A stretch of DNA of 64,000 nt, from assembly GCA_964626755.1 (NCBI GenBank), contig CAZVGO010000004.1:186001-250000 (forward strand), given 5' to 3'. Both the position numbers and the translations under genes were made by a program. Shown here one piece after another: positions 6,688 to 15,256 of this stretch (position 1 is its first letter; every line of letters begins with the position of its first letter). This stretch comes from JACDAV01 sp964626755. Lineage in GTDB: Bacteria > Chloroflexota > Limnocylindria > Limnocylindrales > CSP1-4. The notes below the pieces were generated by a model, which was not told the DNA's origin, did no database searches, and saw only the letters and a program-made list of their open reading frames with translations.

Positions 6688-9063
6688 GTGGCACGTCGCA
6701 GCCAGGCCCGCCGCCGCCGGAAGCGAGGGTTCGGACTCGGGCTCCCGTCGTTCGACGTTCCGGCCGAGGTCGTCCGCTCGCTGTTCGGCCTGACGCTGCT
6801 CGTCCTGGGCGTCGTCATGCTGATCATGCTGTTCCTGCCGGCGGAGGAAGGGACCCTCACCCGCTGGGCGCGTGACCTCGTCGTGCCGTTCTTCGGCAGC
6901 GGCCGCTGGCTCCTGCCGTTCCTTCTCCTCGCCGCCGGGGCCTACGTCGAGTGGAATGGCGCCCTCGACCCGGGCTGGCAGTGGCGCCTGGTCGCCGGGG
7001 CCGTCGCGTACATCGCGCTCCTCGGCGTCATCGAGTTCCTCCCCGAGCGTGGCGGGGGCCACATCGGAAGGACGCTCGCCGACGCGCTCCGTGGGCCCCT
7101 CCAGGACCCGGTTGCGTTCGTCCTCCTCGCCGGGATCCTCGTCGGCTCGCTCCTCGTTGCCCTCCAACGGCCACTGCGCAGCCTGGTCGAACCGTTGGGC
7201 CGGCCCATCGGCGGCGTCGCATCGGCCCTCCAGGCACGGGCCGAGGAGATGCGCGAGCGCGCGGAGGCGAACGCCGTGGCCGGGAACGGCCGGGGAACGA
7301 GCATCCGGAGCGGCCGCGGACCCCGCGTGGCTGTCGGTCCCGGCTCACCCGGTCAGCGGGGGATCTGGGGCACGGATGACGACGACGAAGAGGGGCAAGA
7401 GGACGAAGACGAGGAGGAATACGAGGACGAAGACGAGGAGGAGGAGGAGGAGCCAATCCCGTCCGGCATCCCCAGCAACACCCCGGTCTCGGCCACGTTC
7501 GCGCCGGCCCGGGGCGCCTCGGGCGCTGCCTCTGCGACGCTCGTTGCTCCGCCCCGGCTCCGCGACCTCGACGATGTGACCGATGCCGGCGACGCAGCCG
7601 AGCCGCGGATCGAGTACGAGCTTCCCCCGCTCGAGCTTCTCGAGGACGTCGAGGTGCCGGTCTCGGCGGGCGGCACCGAGGCGCACCACCGGCGGAACGA
7701 GGAGATCATCGTTCGCAAGCTCGCGAGCTTCAACATCCCGGCCCAGGTCGTCAACCGGAACGCGGGCCCGGTCGTTACCCAGTACGAGGTCCAGCCGGCA
7801 CCGGACATCAAGGTGAGCCGGATCGAGGCGCTCGCCGACGACCTCGCGATGGCCCTCGCCGCGCGCTCACTCCGGATCGAGGCGCCCATCCCCGGCAAGA
7901 GCGCCGTCGGTATCGAGATCCCGAACAAGGAATTCAACATCGTCGCCCTGCGGCGGATCCTCGAGGAGGTCGACTTCAAGGCCTCCGGCTCGACGCTGAC
8001 GTTCGCCCTCGGCCGGGACGTGGCCGGCAAGGCCCAGGCGGTCGATCTTGCGAAGATGCCGCACCTGCTCATCGCCGGCGCGACCGGCTCGGGCAAGAGC
8101 GTCATGGTCAACGCCGTCATCACGAGCCTCCTGTGCGAGGCCACGCCGCACGACGTCCGGATGATCCTCATGGACCTCAAGCGCGTCGAGCTGGCCTCGT
8201 ACAACGGCCTCCCGCACCTGCTCGTCCCGGTCATCACCGAGCCCGAGCGCGCGAAGGCCGCGCTCAAGTGGGCGGTCAACGAGATGGAGAGCCGCTTCCG
8301 GCGGTTCGCCGGTGCAAGCGCCCGCAATATCCGGGGCTACAACGACGGTCGGGCGGACCCGGAGGATCGGCTGCCCTACATCGTGATCATCGTCGACGAG
8401 CTGGCCGACCTGATGATGCGCGAGGGCAAGGACGTCGAGGAGCCGATCGTCCGCCTCGCCCAGAAGGCCAGGGCGACGGGGATCCACATGGTCCTTGCCA
8501 CCCAGCGCCCGTCGGTGAACGTCGTGACCGGCCTGATCAAGGCGAACTTCCCGAGCCGGATCGCGTTCGCCATGGCCTCCCAGATCGACTCGCGCACGAT
8601 CCTCGACTCGCCCGGGGCCGAGGACCTCATCGGCCGCGGGGACATGCTCTATCAGCCGTCCGACCTGCCCCGACCGATGCGCCTCCAGGGCGTGTTCGTA
8701 TCCGACCCGGAGATCCTCCGCGTCGTCGACCACTGGAAGGACCAGATCGAGGACCCCCATTACGACCTGTCGATCATCGAGAGCGACGACGACGGCACGA
8801 GCCAGGCCGACGACCTCATGGACGAGGACGCGGACCGCCTCCTGCCCGATGCCGTCGACGTCATCCGGGAGTACGACCGGGCGTCGGCATCGTTGCTCCA
8901 GCGGCGGCTGAAGATCGGGTACGCACGGGCGGCCCGGATCATCGACCAGCTCGAGGCGCGGGGGTACATAGGGTCGTTCGACGGCTCGAATGCCCGCCCC
9001 GTGCTGCGCCGGGAGAGCGGGCCGGCCGCCGGGGACGACGACGAGGAGGACGAGGAGGAGTGA
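6688..9063 (+). CDS. ftsK: FtsK/SpoIIIE DNA translocase
   Basis: Membrane-anchored motor that moves chromosome termini through the division septum. 791 residues from a GTG start two bases after the rnj stop. The N-terminus has about four membrane segments (roughly residues 25-165). A linker includes a striking acidic run, mostly Asp/Glu, near 230-256. The motor has Walker A GATGSGKS at 464-471, a Walker B region IIVDELADLMM, and LATQRPSVNVVTGLIKAN. The C-terminus is a winged-helix gamma domain (ASLLQRRLKIGYARAARI) that reads orienting DNA motifs, followed by another short acidic tail. The stop overlaps the next start (GTGA). Confidence 0.95.
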   Translation: MARRSQARRRRKRGFGLGLPSFDVPAEVVRSLFGLTLLVLGVVMLIMLFLPAEEGTLTRWARDLVVPFFGSGRWLLPFLLLAAGAYVEWNGALDPGWQWRLVAGAVAYIALLGVIEFLPERGGGHIGRTLADALRGPLQDPVAFVLLAGILVGSLLVALQRPLRSLVEPLGRPIGGVASALQARAEEMRERAEANAVAGNGRGTSIRSGRGPRVAVGPGSPGQRGIWGTDDDDEEGQEDEDEEEYEDEDEEEEEEPIPSGIPSNTPVSATFAPARGASGAASATLVAPPRLRDLDDVTDAGDAAEPRIEYELPPLELLEDVEVPVSAGGTEAHHRRNEEIIVRKLASFNIPAQVVNRNAGPVVTQYEVQPAPDIKVSRIEALADDLAMALAARSLRIEAPIPGKSAVGIEIPNKEFNIVALRRILEEVDFKASGSTLTFALGRDVAGKAQAVDLAKMPHLLIAGATGSGKSVMVNAVITSLLCEATPHDVRMILMDLKRVELASYNGLPHLLVPVITEPERAKAALKWAVNEMESRFRRFAGASARNIRGYNDGRADPEDRLPYIVIIVDELADLMMREGKDVEEPIVRLAQKARATGIHMVLATQRPSVNVVTGLIKANFPSRIAFAMASQIDSRTILDSPGAEDLIGRGDMLYQPSDLPRPMRLQGVFVSDPEILRVVDHWKDQIEDPHYDLSIIESDDDGTSQADDLMDEDADRLLPDAVDVIREYDRASASLLQRRLKIGYARAARIIDQLEARGYIGSFDGSNARPVLRRESGPAAGDDDEEDEEE

Positions 9064-9761
9064 CGACGGCGGCGTCCGACTCCGTCGTCCCGGGCCTGCC
9101 CCGGCGGCTGCATGCCGCGCGCGAGCGGAAGGGCGTCGATCTCTACCGGGCAGAGCGCGACACGAAGATCCGGGCGCGCTATCTGGAGGCTCTCGAGCGA
9201 GGCGACTGGCCGGCGCTCCCCGGCGCGGTCTATACGAAGGGGTTCCTGCGCAACTACGCGCTCTACCTGGGTCTCGATCCCGGCGAGGTCCTGCGCGACT
9301 GGCGGCGCGAACGAGGCGACGCCCGCGAGAGCGTGCCGATCGTCGTCCGCCGCGCCGTCACCGCTCCGCGCCAGGGCCTCACCGTCTCCGCCGGAGCCGT
9401 TTGGGCCCTGCTCCTCGCCGCCGTCGTCGTCGCGTTCGCTGTGTACCTTGGCATCCAGGTCCTCCGGTTCGCCCGGCCGCCGACGCTCGCGGTCCTTTAC
9501 CCGGCCGTTGCCGTGTCGACGGTGGGGGAGTCGACGACGACGTACGTCCTGCGAGGGACGTCGGTCCCCGGCGCGACGATCATTGTCGCGACGCCCGGTC
9601 GCGAGCACCCCTACCGCGTCGAGGCGGCGCCGGATGGCTCGTGGAGCGTCCAGGTGGACCTCCGCCGCGGCCGCAACCAGTTTGACGTCAGCGCGGTCGA
9701 CCGGGAGACCCGCAAGGCATCCGAGACCGTCGCCCAGCTGTTCATCACGGTGCCGTTGTGA
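9060..9761 (+). CDS. RodZ-like helix-turn-helix membrane protein
   Basis: 233 residues from GTG at 9060, overlapping the ftsK stop by 4 bases. Residues 11-82 form an HTH_25-type domain (GLPRRLHAARERKGVDLYRAERDT in two halves, then YLEALERGDWPALPG and GFLRNYALYLGL), as in the cytoplasmic part of RodZ. A single membrane segment spans about 113-136. The outside part (about 150-233) is a beta-rich domain with GTSVPGATI and PDGSWSVQVDL, of the Ig-like kind. RodZ links MreB to the membrane in rod-shaped cells. No mreB is in the window, so the function is inferred only from architecture and from the division/wall-synthesis neighbours. Confidence 0.8.
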   Translation: MTTAASDSVVPGLPRRLHAARERKGVDLYRAERDTKIRARYLEALERGDWPALPGAVYTKGFLRNYALYLGLDPGEVLRDWRRERGDARESVPIVVRRAVTAPRQGLTVSAGAVWALLLAAVVVAFAVYLGIQVLRFARPPTLAVLYPAVAVSTVGESTTTYVLRGTSVPGATIIVATPGREHPYRVEAAPDGSWSVQVDLRRGRNQFDVSAVDRETRKASETVAQLFITVPL

Positions 9762-9803
9762 TCGCGCTGCCACGGCCGCGGCCGACTCGCCGCGCCTGAA
9801 CCG

Positions 9804-10310
9804 GTGGCCGCCGAGTCGCCCGCCGCGCTCGCCGACCTCGTCGCGCTGGCCGAGCGCCTCCAGGGGATCTGCCTCGGCCGCTCGCTGACGGTCGCGACGG
9901 CCGAATCGTGCACCGGTGGCCTCGTCGCCCACATCCTGACCGAGGTCCCCGGCTCGTCCGGCTACTTCCAGGGGGCCGTCGTGACGTACTCGGACGAGGC
10001 GAAGAAGACGCTCCTCGGTGTTCCCGACGAGATCCTCGCGGCCCACGGTGCAGTCAGCGCCCAGGTGGCACGGGCGATGGCCGCCGGAGCCCGGGAACGG
10101 CTCGGGGTCGGCCTCGCGGTCGCGGTCACGGGGATCGCCGGGCCCGACGGCGCGAGTGCGGCGAAGCCGGTCGGGCTGACGTACGTCGCGGTCGCCGACG
10201 ACGCCGGCGACGAGGTCAGGCGCTTCCACTGGACCGGCGACCGGGCGGAGAACAAGCGCCTGAGCGCGGAGGCCGCGCTCGAGCTGCTCGTCGAGCGGGC
10301 ATCGCGGTGA
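9804..10310 (+). CDS. pncC: nicotinamide-nucleotide amidase (CinA C-terminal type)
   Basis: 168-residue stand-alone CinA C-terminal domain, which deamidates nicotinamide mononucleotide to nicotinate mononucleotide in NAD salvage. Signature stretches: TVATAESCTGGLVAHILTEVPG near residues 29-50, YFQGAVVTYSDEAK, VAVTGIAGPDG and KPVGLTYVAVA. The N-terminal MoCF-like half of full CinA is absent, as is common for PncC. GTG start 42 bases after the RodZ-like gene. The stop overlaps the murC start (GTGA). Confidence 0.92.
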   Translation: MAAESPAALADLVALAERLQGICLGRSLTVATAESCTGGLVAHILTEVPGSSGYFQGAVVTYSDEAKKTLLGVPDEILAAHGAVSAQVARAMAAGARERLGVGLAVAVTGIAGPDGASAAKPVGLTYVAVADDAGDEVRRFHWTGDRAENKRLSAEAALELLVERASR

Positions 10311-11857
10311 CGCGCGACGCGTCGGCCGTGGGCGCGGGGCTCGCGGCGGCGCGCGACGCCCGGCCGATCCGGGCCGGTGAACGGATCCACGTCGTCGGTG
10401 CGGCCGGCGCCGGTGCATCCGCGGCGGCCCTGCTCGCCCATCACGCGGGAGCGGTCGTGACCGGCTGCGACGCCGGTGGCGCGTCGCCGTATACGCCGGC
10501 GCTCGAGGCGGAGGGCATCGCGCTCGCCTGGGGGCACGACCCGGCCCACGTCACGGGCGAGCCGCGGCCGGATCGGCTCGCGGTCACGAAAGCGCTCACC
10601 GCGATCGCCCCGGACCACGCCGAGCTCGAGGCGGCGCGCTCCTCCGACGTCCCACTCGAACCGTGGCAGCAGGTGGTCGCGGACGCGGCCACGGGAAGGA
10701 CGCTCGTCGCGGTCGCGGGGACACACGGCAAGAGCACGACTGCGGGGTGGCTGGTCCACGTCCTCGCCGCCGCCGGCGCGGACCCGTCCGCGTTCGTGGG
10801 CGCGCTCCTGCCCGCCGAGACGGCCGGCGGCCTGCCGGCGACCGCCCGGTGGGGCAGGGGACCGGCGTTCGTTGTCGAGGCCGACGAGTACGCGGGCAAC
10901 TTCGACCCGTTCCGGCCGGCGATCGCGGTCCTGACATCGGCCGAGTGGGACCACCCCGACGTGTTCGCCGACCAGGCTGCGGTGACCGAGGCCTTCGAGG
11001 GCTGGCTCCGCCGGATGCCGGCCGGCGGGGTCGTCGTGGCCAACGCGGGCGACCCGCGCGTGGAGGGGATCCTCGATCGGATCCTGGACCTGCCGCTCCG
11101 AATCGTGGCCTACGCCCTCACCGACGGTGGGCCTCAGCGGAGCGGCTTCCTGCGCGGCCTCGCGGAGCGGTACGCGACCGGGGGGACCGCTGCGACCCCG
11201 CTGCTCGGCCGGGTCGTCTCGGCCGATCCCGCCGGCACGACCCTCGAGGTCCATGGTCTCGACCCGCTCGCCGGACCGGTGACGGCACGGCTCGGAACGG
11301 CCGGCCGGCACAACGCGGCCAACGCGCTCGGCGCGGCGGGCGCGGCGCTCAGCCTCGGCCTGCCGGCGGCGGCGATCGTCGATGGCCTCGCGACGTTCTC
11401 GGGTGTCGGGCGACGCCTCGAGCGCAAGGGGGAGGCAGGCGGCGTCGTCGTGTACGACGACTACGGCCATCACCCGACAGCGATCCGCGAGACGATCAGC
11501 GCCGTCCGCCAGCGCGAGCCCCACCGCCGGATCTGGGCGGTCTACGAGCCCCTGACCTACCACCGGACCGCCGCCCTGCTCGACGACTTCGCGGATGCCC
11601 TGGCGACCGCGGACGCGGTCGCCGTCGCCGACATCTGGGCCGGTCGCGATCCGGACACGACGATCGCCTCGGCGGCGGGCCTGGCGGCCGCGGTCACGGG
11701 ACGGCGTCCGGACATCCCCGTCGGCGCGCCCGGATCGGTCGAGGCCACCGCGGATTGGCTCGCCTCGGAGGTCCGTCCCGGGGATGCGGTGCTCGTCATG
11801 GGCGGGGGCCGGAGCTACCGGATCGGGGAGCGCCTGCTCGACCTCCTCGGGCGCTGA
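10307..11857 (+). CDS. murC: UDP-N-acetylmuramate-L-alanine ligase family protein (MurC/Mpl)
   Basis: Mur ligase that adds the first amino acid of the peptidoglycan stem peptide to UDP-MurNAc (or, if Mpl, recycles a tripeptide). 516 residues from GTG at 10307. A nucleotide-binding start HVVGAAGAGASA is followed by the ATP loop GTHGKST at 138-144, EADEY (metal and ATP site), a GRHNAANALGA segment in the middle domain and DDYGHHPTAI in the C-terminal domain. Placement after ftsK, the RodZ-like gene and pncC rather than in a dcw cluster is unusual. MurC is the simpler reading because no second Mur ligase is visible, but Mpl cannot be excluded. Confidence 0.85.
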   Translation: MTRDASAVGAGLAAARDARPIRAGERIHVVGAAGAGASAAALLAHHAGAVVTGCDAGGASPYTPALEAEGIALAWGHDPAHVTGEPRPDRLAVTKALTAIAPDHAELEAARSSDVPLEPWQQVVADAATGRTLVAVAGTHGKSTTAGWLVHVLAAAGADPSAFVGALLPAETAGGLPATARWGRGPAFVVEADEYAGNFDPFRPAIAVLTSAEWDHPDVFADQAAVTEAFEGWLRRMPAGGVVVANAGDPRVEGILDRILDLPLRIVAYALTDGGPQRSGFLRGLAERYATGGTAATPLLGRVVSADPAGTTLEVHGLDPLAGPVTARLGTAGRHNAANALGAAGAALSLGLPAAAIVDGLATFSGVGRRLERKGEAGGVVVYDDYGHHPTAIRETISAVRQREPHRRIWAVYEPLTYHRTAALLDDFADALATADAVAVADIWAGRDPDTTIASAAGLAAAVTGRRPDIPVGAPGSVEATADWLASEVRPGDAVLVMGGGRSYRIGERLLDLLGR

Positions 11858-11947
11858 CGTCCCGTTCGTCCACATCGGGCCTCGCCGGGTACCATGATGG
11901 GCCGCTCGCCACGCACCGGGCGCCTCAGCGGACAGGGAGGAGGCACG

Positions 11948-12439
11948 ATGGCCGGAGAGGTCTCGTTCGACGTCGTCAGCGAGTTCGACGAGCAGGAGCT
12001 CCGCAACGCGCTCGACCAGGTCAGGCGTGAGGTCCAGCAGCGCTACGACTTCAAGGGCGTCACGGTGGACCTGACCCAGGGCAAGGACGACATCACGTTG
12101 CTGACCGACGACGAGCACCGGGCGGCTGCGGTAAAGGACCTTGTCCTGTCGAAGGCCGTCAAGCGCGGCCTCTCGCTGAAGATCTTCGACTGGGGCAAGG
12201 TCGAGCCGGCCGGCGGGAACAAGGTGCGCCAGGTGATCAAGCTCCGCCAGGGCCTCGACGACACCCTCGCGAAGAAGCTCTCGAAGCTCATCCGCGACGA
12301 GTTCCCGAAGATCAAGTCGAGCATCCAGGGCGACGCGGTGCGGGTGTCGGGCAAGAGCAAGGACGAGCTCCAGCGGGTGATCGGTCGGCTGCGCGAGCTC
12401 GACGAGACCGTGCCCCTCCAGTTCCAGAACTACCGATAG
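11948..12439 (+). CDS. yajQ: YajQ family nucleotide-binding protein
   Basis: 163-residue member of the YajQ/UPF0234 family, some of which bind cyclic di-GMP or RNA. Family signatures: the start FDVVSEFD, LRNALDQV, RYDFKGV, KRGLSLKIFDWG, IKLRQGLD and the end LQFQNYR. The strong AGGGAGGAGG just before ATG 11948 fixes the start. Cytoplasmic, with no domain changes. Confidence 0.93.
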   Translation: MAGEVSFDVVSEFDEQELRNALDQVRREVQQRYDFKGVTVDLTQGKDDITLLTDDEHRAAAVKDLVLSKAVKRGLSLKIFDWGKVEPAGGNKVRQVIKLRQGLDDTLAKKLSKLIRDEFPKIKSSIQGDAVRVSGKSKDELQRVIGRLRELDETVPLQFQNYR

Positions 12440-12448
12440 GTCGCCGCG

Positions 12449-12553
12449 GTGCTGCCGGGCGCCCGGATCGGGCAGATCCTCATGATCGTCGTCGCAGTGC
12501 TCGTCATCCTGGGCCTCGTGCTCTCGACGTTCTCGGCGCCGATCGGGCTCTAG
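12449..12553 (+). CDS. small single-span membrane protein
   Basis: A 34-codon ORF from GTG 12449 to TAG 12551 in the gap between yajQ and the ThDP enzyme gene. It encodes a short start (VLPGARIGQ), one hydrophobic helix of about 20 residues (ILMIVVAVLVILGLVLSTF) and a short SAPIGL tail. The clean hydrophobic segment between two same-strand genes suggests a real micro-protein. No function can be assigned, and chance is not excluded because no clear ribosome-binding site precedes it. Confidence 0.4.
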   Translation: MLPGARIGQILMIVVAVLVILGLVLSTFSAPIGL

Positions 12554-12569
12554 CGTTGGAGATGGATCG

Positions 12570-14546
12570 ATGATCGACCAGACGGGGACGGCGACGCCGT
12601 CGACCGAAACCGAGACACAAGACGCAGCCATCGCCACCGAGACTCCCGAACCACCCGACGATGGCGCCGCCCAGGCAGACCCGGACCGGGTCGCCGAACC
12701 CGATCCCGCGGCACCACCCGACGTGACCGGCGAGATCGCGGCCGAGCCCGAGCCCGAAACCGCGGCCGAGGCCGAGCCCGAGCCCGCCGCGGCCGAGCCC
12801 GAAACCGCCGCGGCCGAGGCTGAGCCCCAGGCCGATCTCGACGCCGAGGAGCCCCCGGCTGCCGTTCCGGCCGACACGGGGCCCCGAACCGTCGGTCGCC
12901 TCGTCGCCGACGTCCTCCGGGCCGCCGGCGTGCGCTATGCCTTCACGGTCCCGGGCGAGAGCTTCCTCGGCCTCCTCGAGGGCCTGTCTGCCGCCGGGAT
13001 CCGCGTCGTCGCGACGCGCCACGAGGGAGCGGCCGCGTTCATGGCCGAGGCCTATGGCCAGCTCACCGGCCGGCCCGCCGCCTGCCTCGCGACCCGGGCG
13101 GTCGGGGCCGCGAACCTCGCGATCGGGATCCACACGGCCCGCCAGAACTCCACCCCGATGTTTGTCCTCGTCGGCCAGGTCGAGCGCCGGTTCCGCGGCC
13201 GGGAGGCGTTCCAGGAAGTCGACCAGGTCGGCTCGTTCGGCCGTCTCGCGAAATGGAGCTCCGAGCCGCGCGACGCCGGGGAGGTTGCCACGGCCCTCGT
13301 CGAGGCGGTCGGTCAGGCCCTCGGCGGGCGTCCCGGGCCGGTTCTGTTGTCGCTCCCGGAGGACCTGCTCGACGAGGAGGTCCCGGCGGAGCTGTCGGTA
13401 GACGTGACCCGCCCCGGCCCGCCCCGGGCGGAGGTGTCGGAGGTTCGGGCCGTTCTCCAGCTCCTCGCCTCGGCCGAGCGGCCGGTGATCCTCGCCGGCG
13501 CCGGCGTCCTGCGGGCGCGGACGTCGAGCGACCTCACCAGGTTCGCGGAGCTGCTCCATGTCCCGGTGATCGCCGCGTGGCGGCGGGGCGACGTCCTCTC
13601 GAACGACAACGCGCTCTTCCTCGGGATGGCCGGGTACGGGTCGCCCGCCTCGGTCCGCGAGCGGCTCGAAAGTGCGGACGCGATGCTCGTCATCGGCTGC
13701 CGGCTCAACGAGGTGACGACGTTCGGCTACCGGATTCCCGCCCCCGGCGTGCCGTGGGCCCACGTCGACCTCGCTCCGCGGGAGGGCCGAGACGGGCTCG
13801 AACCGCCAACGATCGCGGTCCGGTCCGACGCCCGCGCCTTCCTCCGCGGCGCCGTCCAGCGCCTCAGGGGAGCCGTCCTCCATGCGGGGCACGTCGACGC
13901 GCGGCGGGCCGCCAACGAGCGCGACCGCGCCACCTGGGAGCTCGGATCGACCGTCGATGGCGGCGACTGGTCCGGTCCGGGGATTCACCCTGGCCGGGTG
14001 ATCGCGGCACTTCGCCGCGTGCTGCCGGACGAGGCGATCCTCACGACCGACGCCGGCAACTTCGGGGGATGGGCGGCCCGTGGGTTCCGGTTCCGCCGGC
14101 CGGGCACGTTCCTCGGCCCGACGTCCGGGGCGATGGGCTACGGGCTGCCGGCGGCGATCGCCGCCTCCCTCGTCCACCGCGATCGGCCGGTCGTGGCGCT
14201 CGTCGGTGACGGCGGGCTGGCGATGTCAATGGCCGAGCTCGAGACCGCTGTCCGGGAGCACGCCCGGGTCGTCGTCCTCGCATTCGACAACGAGCGCTAC
14301 GGGACGATCCGGATGCACCAGGAACGGCGTGACGGGGCGGAGCCGGTCGGGACCGACCTGGGGCCGATCGATTTCGCGGCGATCGCCCGAGCGTGTGGCG
14401 CACGCGGCGTGCGGGTGGAGACTGATGAGGCGTTCGAGCCGGCGCTTCGCCAGGCGCTCGCCGGCGATCGGGCGACGGTCATCCAGCTCGTGCTCGATCG
14501 GAGCTGGGTTTCGGTCGACGAGCCGGCGGTTCGCCAGGGGGGCTAG
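12570..14546 (+). CDS. thiamine-diphosphate enzyme of the acetolactate synthase type, with acidic N-terminal extension
   Basis: 658 residues. The first ~105 are a low-complexity Ala/Pro/Glu tract made of repeated E-P-E-x-A-A units. After that comes a complete ThDP-dependent fold: PYR domain with the activating glutamate E152 in ATRHEGAAAF, the central domain, and the PP domain with GDGG starting at residue 546 and FDN about 25 residues later. The relatives are acetolactate synthase large subunit, glyoxylate carboligase and oxalyl-CoA decarboxylase. No small regulatory subunit or other ilv gene is nearby, so the substrate is uncertain. GGAG nine bases before ATG 12570 supports the start. One copy of the inverted-repeat element follows 33 bases after the stop. 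Confidence 0.85.
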   Translation: MIDQTGTATPSTETETQDAAIATETPEPPDDGAAQADPDRVAEPDPAAPPDVTGEIAAEPEPETAAEAEPEPAAAEPETAAAEAEPQADLDAEEPPAAVPADTGPRTVGRLVADVLRAAGVRYAFTVPGESFLGLLEGLSAAGIRVVATRHEGAAAFMAEAYGQLTGRPAACLATRAVGAANLAIGIHTARQNSTPMFVLVGQVERRFRGREAFQEVDQVGSFGRLAKWSSEPRDAGEVATALVEAVGQALGGRPGPVLLSLPEDLLDEEVPAELSVDVTRPGPPRAEVSEVRAVLQLLASAERPVILAGAGVLRARTSSDLTRFAELLHVPVIAAWRRGDVLSNDNALFLGMAGYGSPASVRERLESADAMLVIGCRLNEVTTFGYRIPAPGVPWAHVDLAPREGRDGLEPPTIAVRSDARAFLRGAVQRLRGAVLHAGHVDARRAANERDRATWELGSTVDGGDWSGPGIHPGRVIAALRRVLPDEAILTTDAGNFGGWAARGFRFRRPGTFLGPTSGAMGYGLPAAIAASLVHRDRPVVALVGDGGLAMSMAELETAVREHARVVVLAFDNERYGTIRMHQERRDGAEPVGTDLGPIDFAAIARACGARGVRVETDEAFEPALRQALAGDRATVIQLVLDRSWVSVDEPAVRQGG

Positions 14547-14579
14547 GGGGCCCGGCGCCCGCGCGCCGCACCCGTTTGG

Positions 14580-14726
14580 CGCAAATACCAGCCGGGGGAG
14601 TGTTAGCGCCCCCTGTGCTCCTCCCGGGAGCCTCCGGCGGCCCCGTCCAAGCGTGAAATCGGCTGTCGGCTGGCCTCGCAGGGCGCGGATTCGGCGTTAC
14701 CAACGCCCCCACTGGTATTTGAGACA
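14580..14726. repeat. ~147-bp intergenic inverted-repeat element, copy 2
   Basis: Same design as the copy at 2620-2766: left arm CAAATACCAG (14582-14591) and GTTAGCGC (14602-14609), right arm GCGTTACC (near 14695-14702) and CTGGTATTTG (14712-14721), then AGACAA. Relative to copy 1 the arm position T has become C and the partner A has become G, keeping the pair. GTTAGCGC/GCGTTAC would need a G-U wobble, which fits an RNA stem. The interior is much less conserved than the arms. Confidence 0.7.
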
Positions 14727-14766
14727 AACCGGCGGGTGGCCGTCCCGCTACGCCATGACCTGTCGG

Positions 14767-15012
14767 TCAGCCCCGCGGAGAGCCGTGGGCGGCGTCGTGG
14801 AGCCGCTCCCGCAGGCCGACCCGGCAGGCGCGCTTCAGGATGATGCGCACGCGAACGGCCTCGGTCCGGCGGGGTTCAGGGCGGCCGAGGCGTCGGACGT
14901 GGTCGCGGAATGCCGCGGCGACGTCCGGTGCCGGATTGGTGCGGAGACGCATGAACACGTCGGGCAGGGTGTACCGGACGGTGCGCCGAGGCAACCCGGT
15001 GATTCGGGGCAA
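14767..15012 (-). CDS. hypothetical protein
   Basis: 81-codon minus-strand frame at the end of the ppk2 operon, from a possible TTG at 15012. The frame is open further upstream without a better start. The translation includes RYTLPDVFMRLRTNPAPDVA and a basic C-terminal half. It is less skewed than the usual antisense frames here and may be a real small gene. I recognise no family. Start and reality are both uncertain. Confidence 0.3.
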   Translation of the reverse strand: MPRITGLPRRTVRYTLPDVFMRLRTNPAPDVAAAFRDHVRRLGRPEPRRTEAVRVRIILKRACRVGLRERLHDAAHGSPRG

Positions 15013-15064
15013 CGCCCACCGCCGATAGTCCCGTTCCCCGGGCCGGGGCGCCCGACCGACCGGG

Positions 15065-15244
15065 TCAGCCCCGCGACCGCCGACATCGCTTCGGCGGCTC
15101 CTTGGCGGCCTTCGCCTGGGTGTCCTGGATCTGTTTGAACACCTTGCCCATGCCCGGCTTCATGAGGGCTCGCTGTTCGGCGGCGGCCTCCCGGTCCCGG
15201 CGGCGCACCCGTTCAGCCTCCCGCGGGTCCAGCTCGTCGCTCAT
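15065..15244 (-). CDS. small charged hypothetical protein, 59 residues
   Basis: ATG at 15244 lies 12 bases after the TfoX-domain gene on the same strand. The 59-residue product is highly charged and helical (MSDELDPREAERVRRRDRE at the start), then has MKPGMGKVFKQIQDTQAKAA and a basic end KRCRRSRG. The composition with balanced charges and the tight spacing argue that it is expressed in the ppk2 operon. Function unknown. Confidence 0.55.
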   Translation of the reverse strand: MSDELDPREAERVRRRDREAAAEQRALMKPGMGKVFKQIQDTQAKAAKEPPKRCRRSRG

Positions 15245-15256
15245 CGGGGCGCTCCG

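Noticed and set aside
4343..6694. 783-codon minus-strand open frame opposite the uracil-DNA glycosylase and ribonuclease J genes
   Set aside because: Antisense frame of a GC-rich coding region; the translation is Asp/Arg/Val/Leu-rich low complexity with no domain, and the + strand genes are certain.
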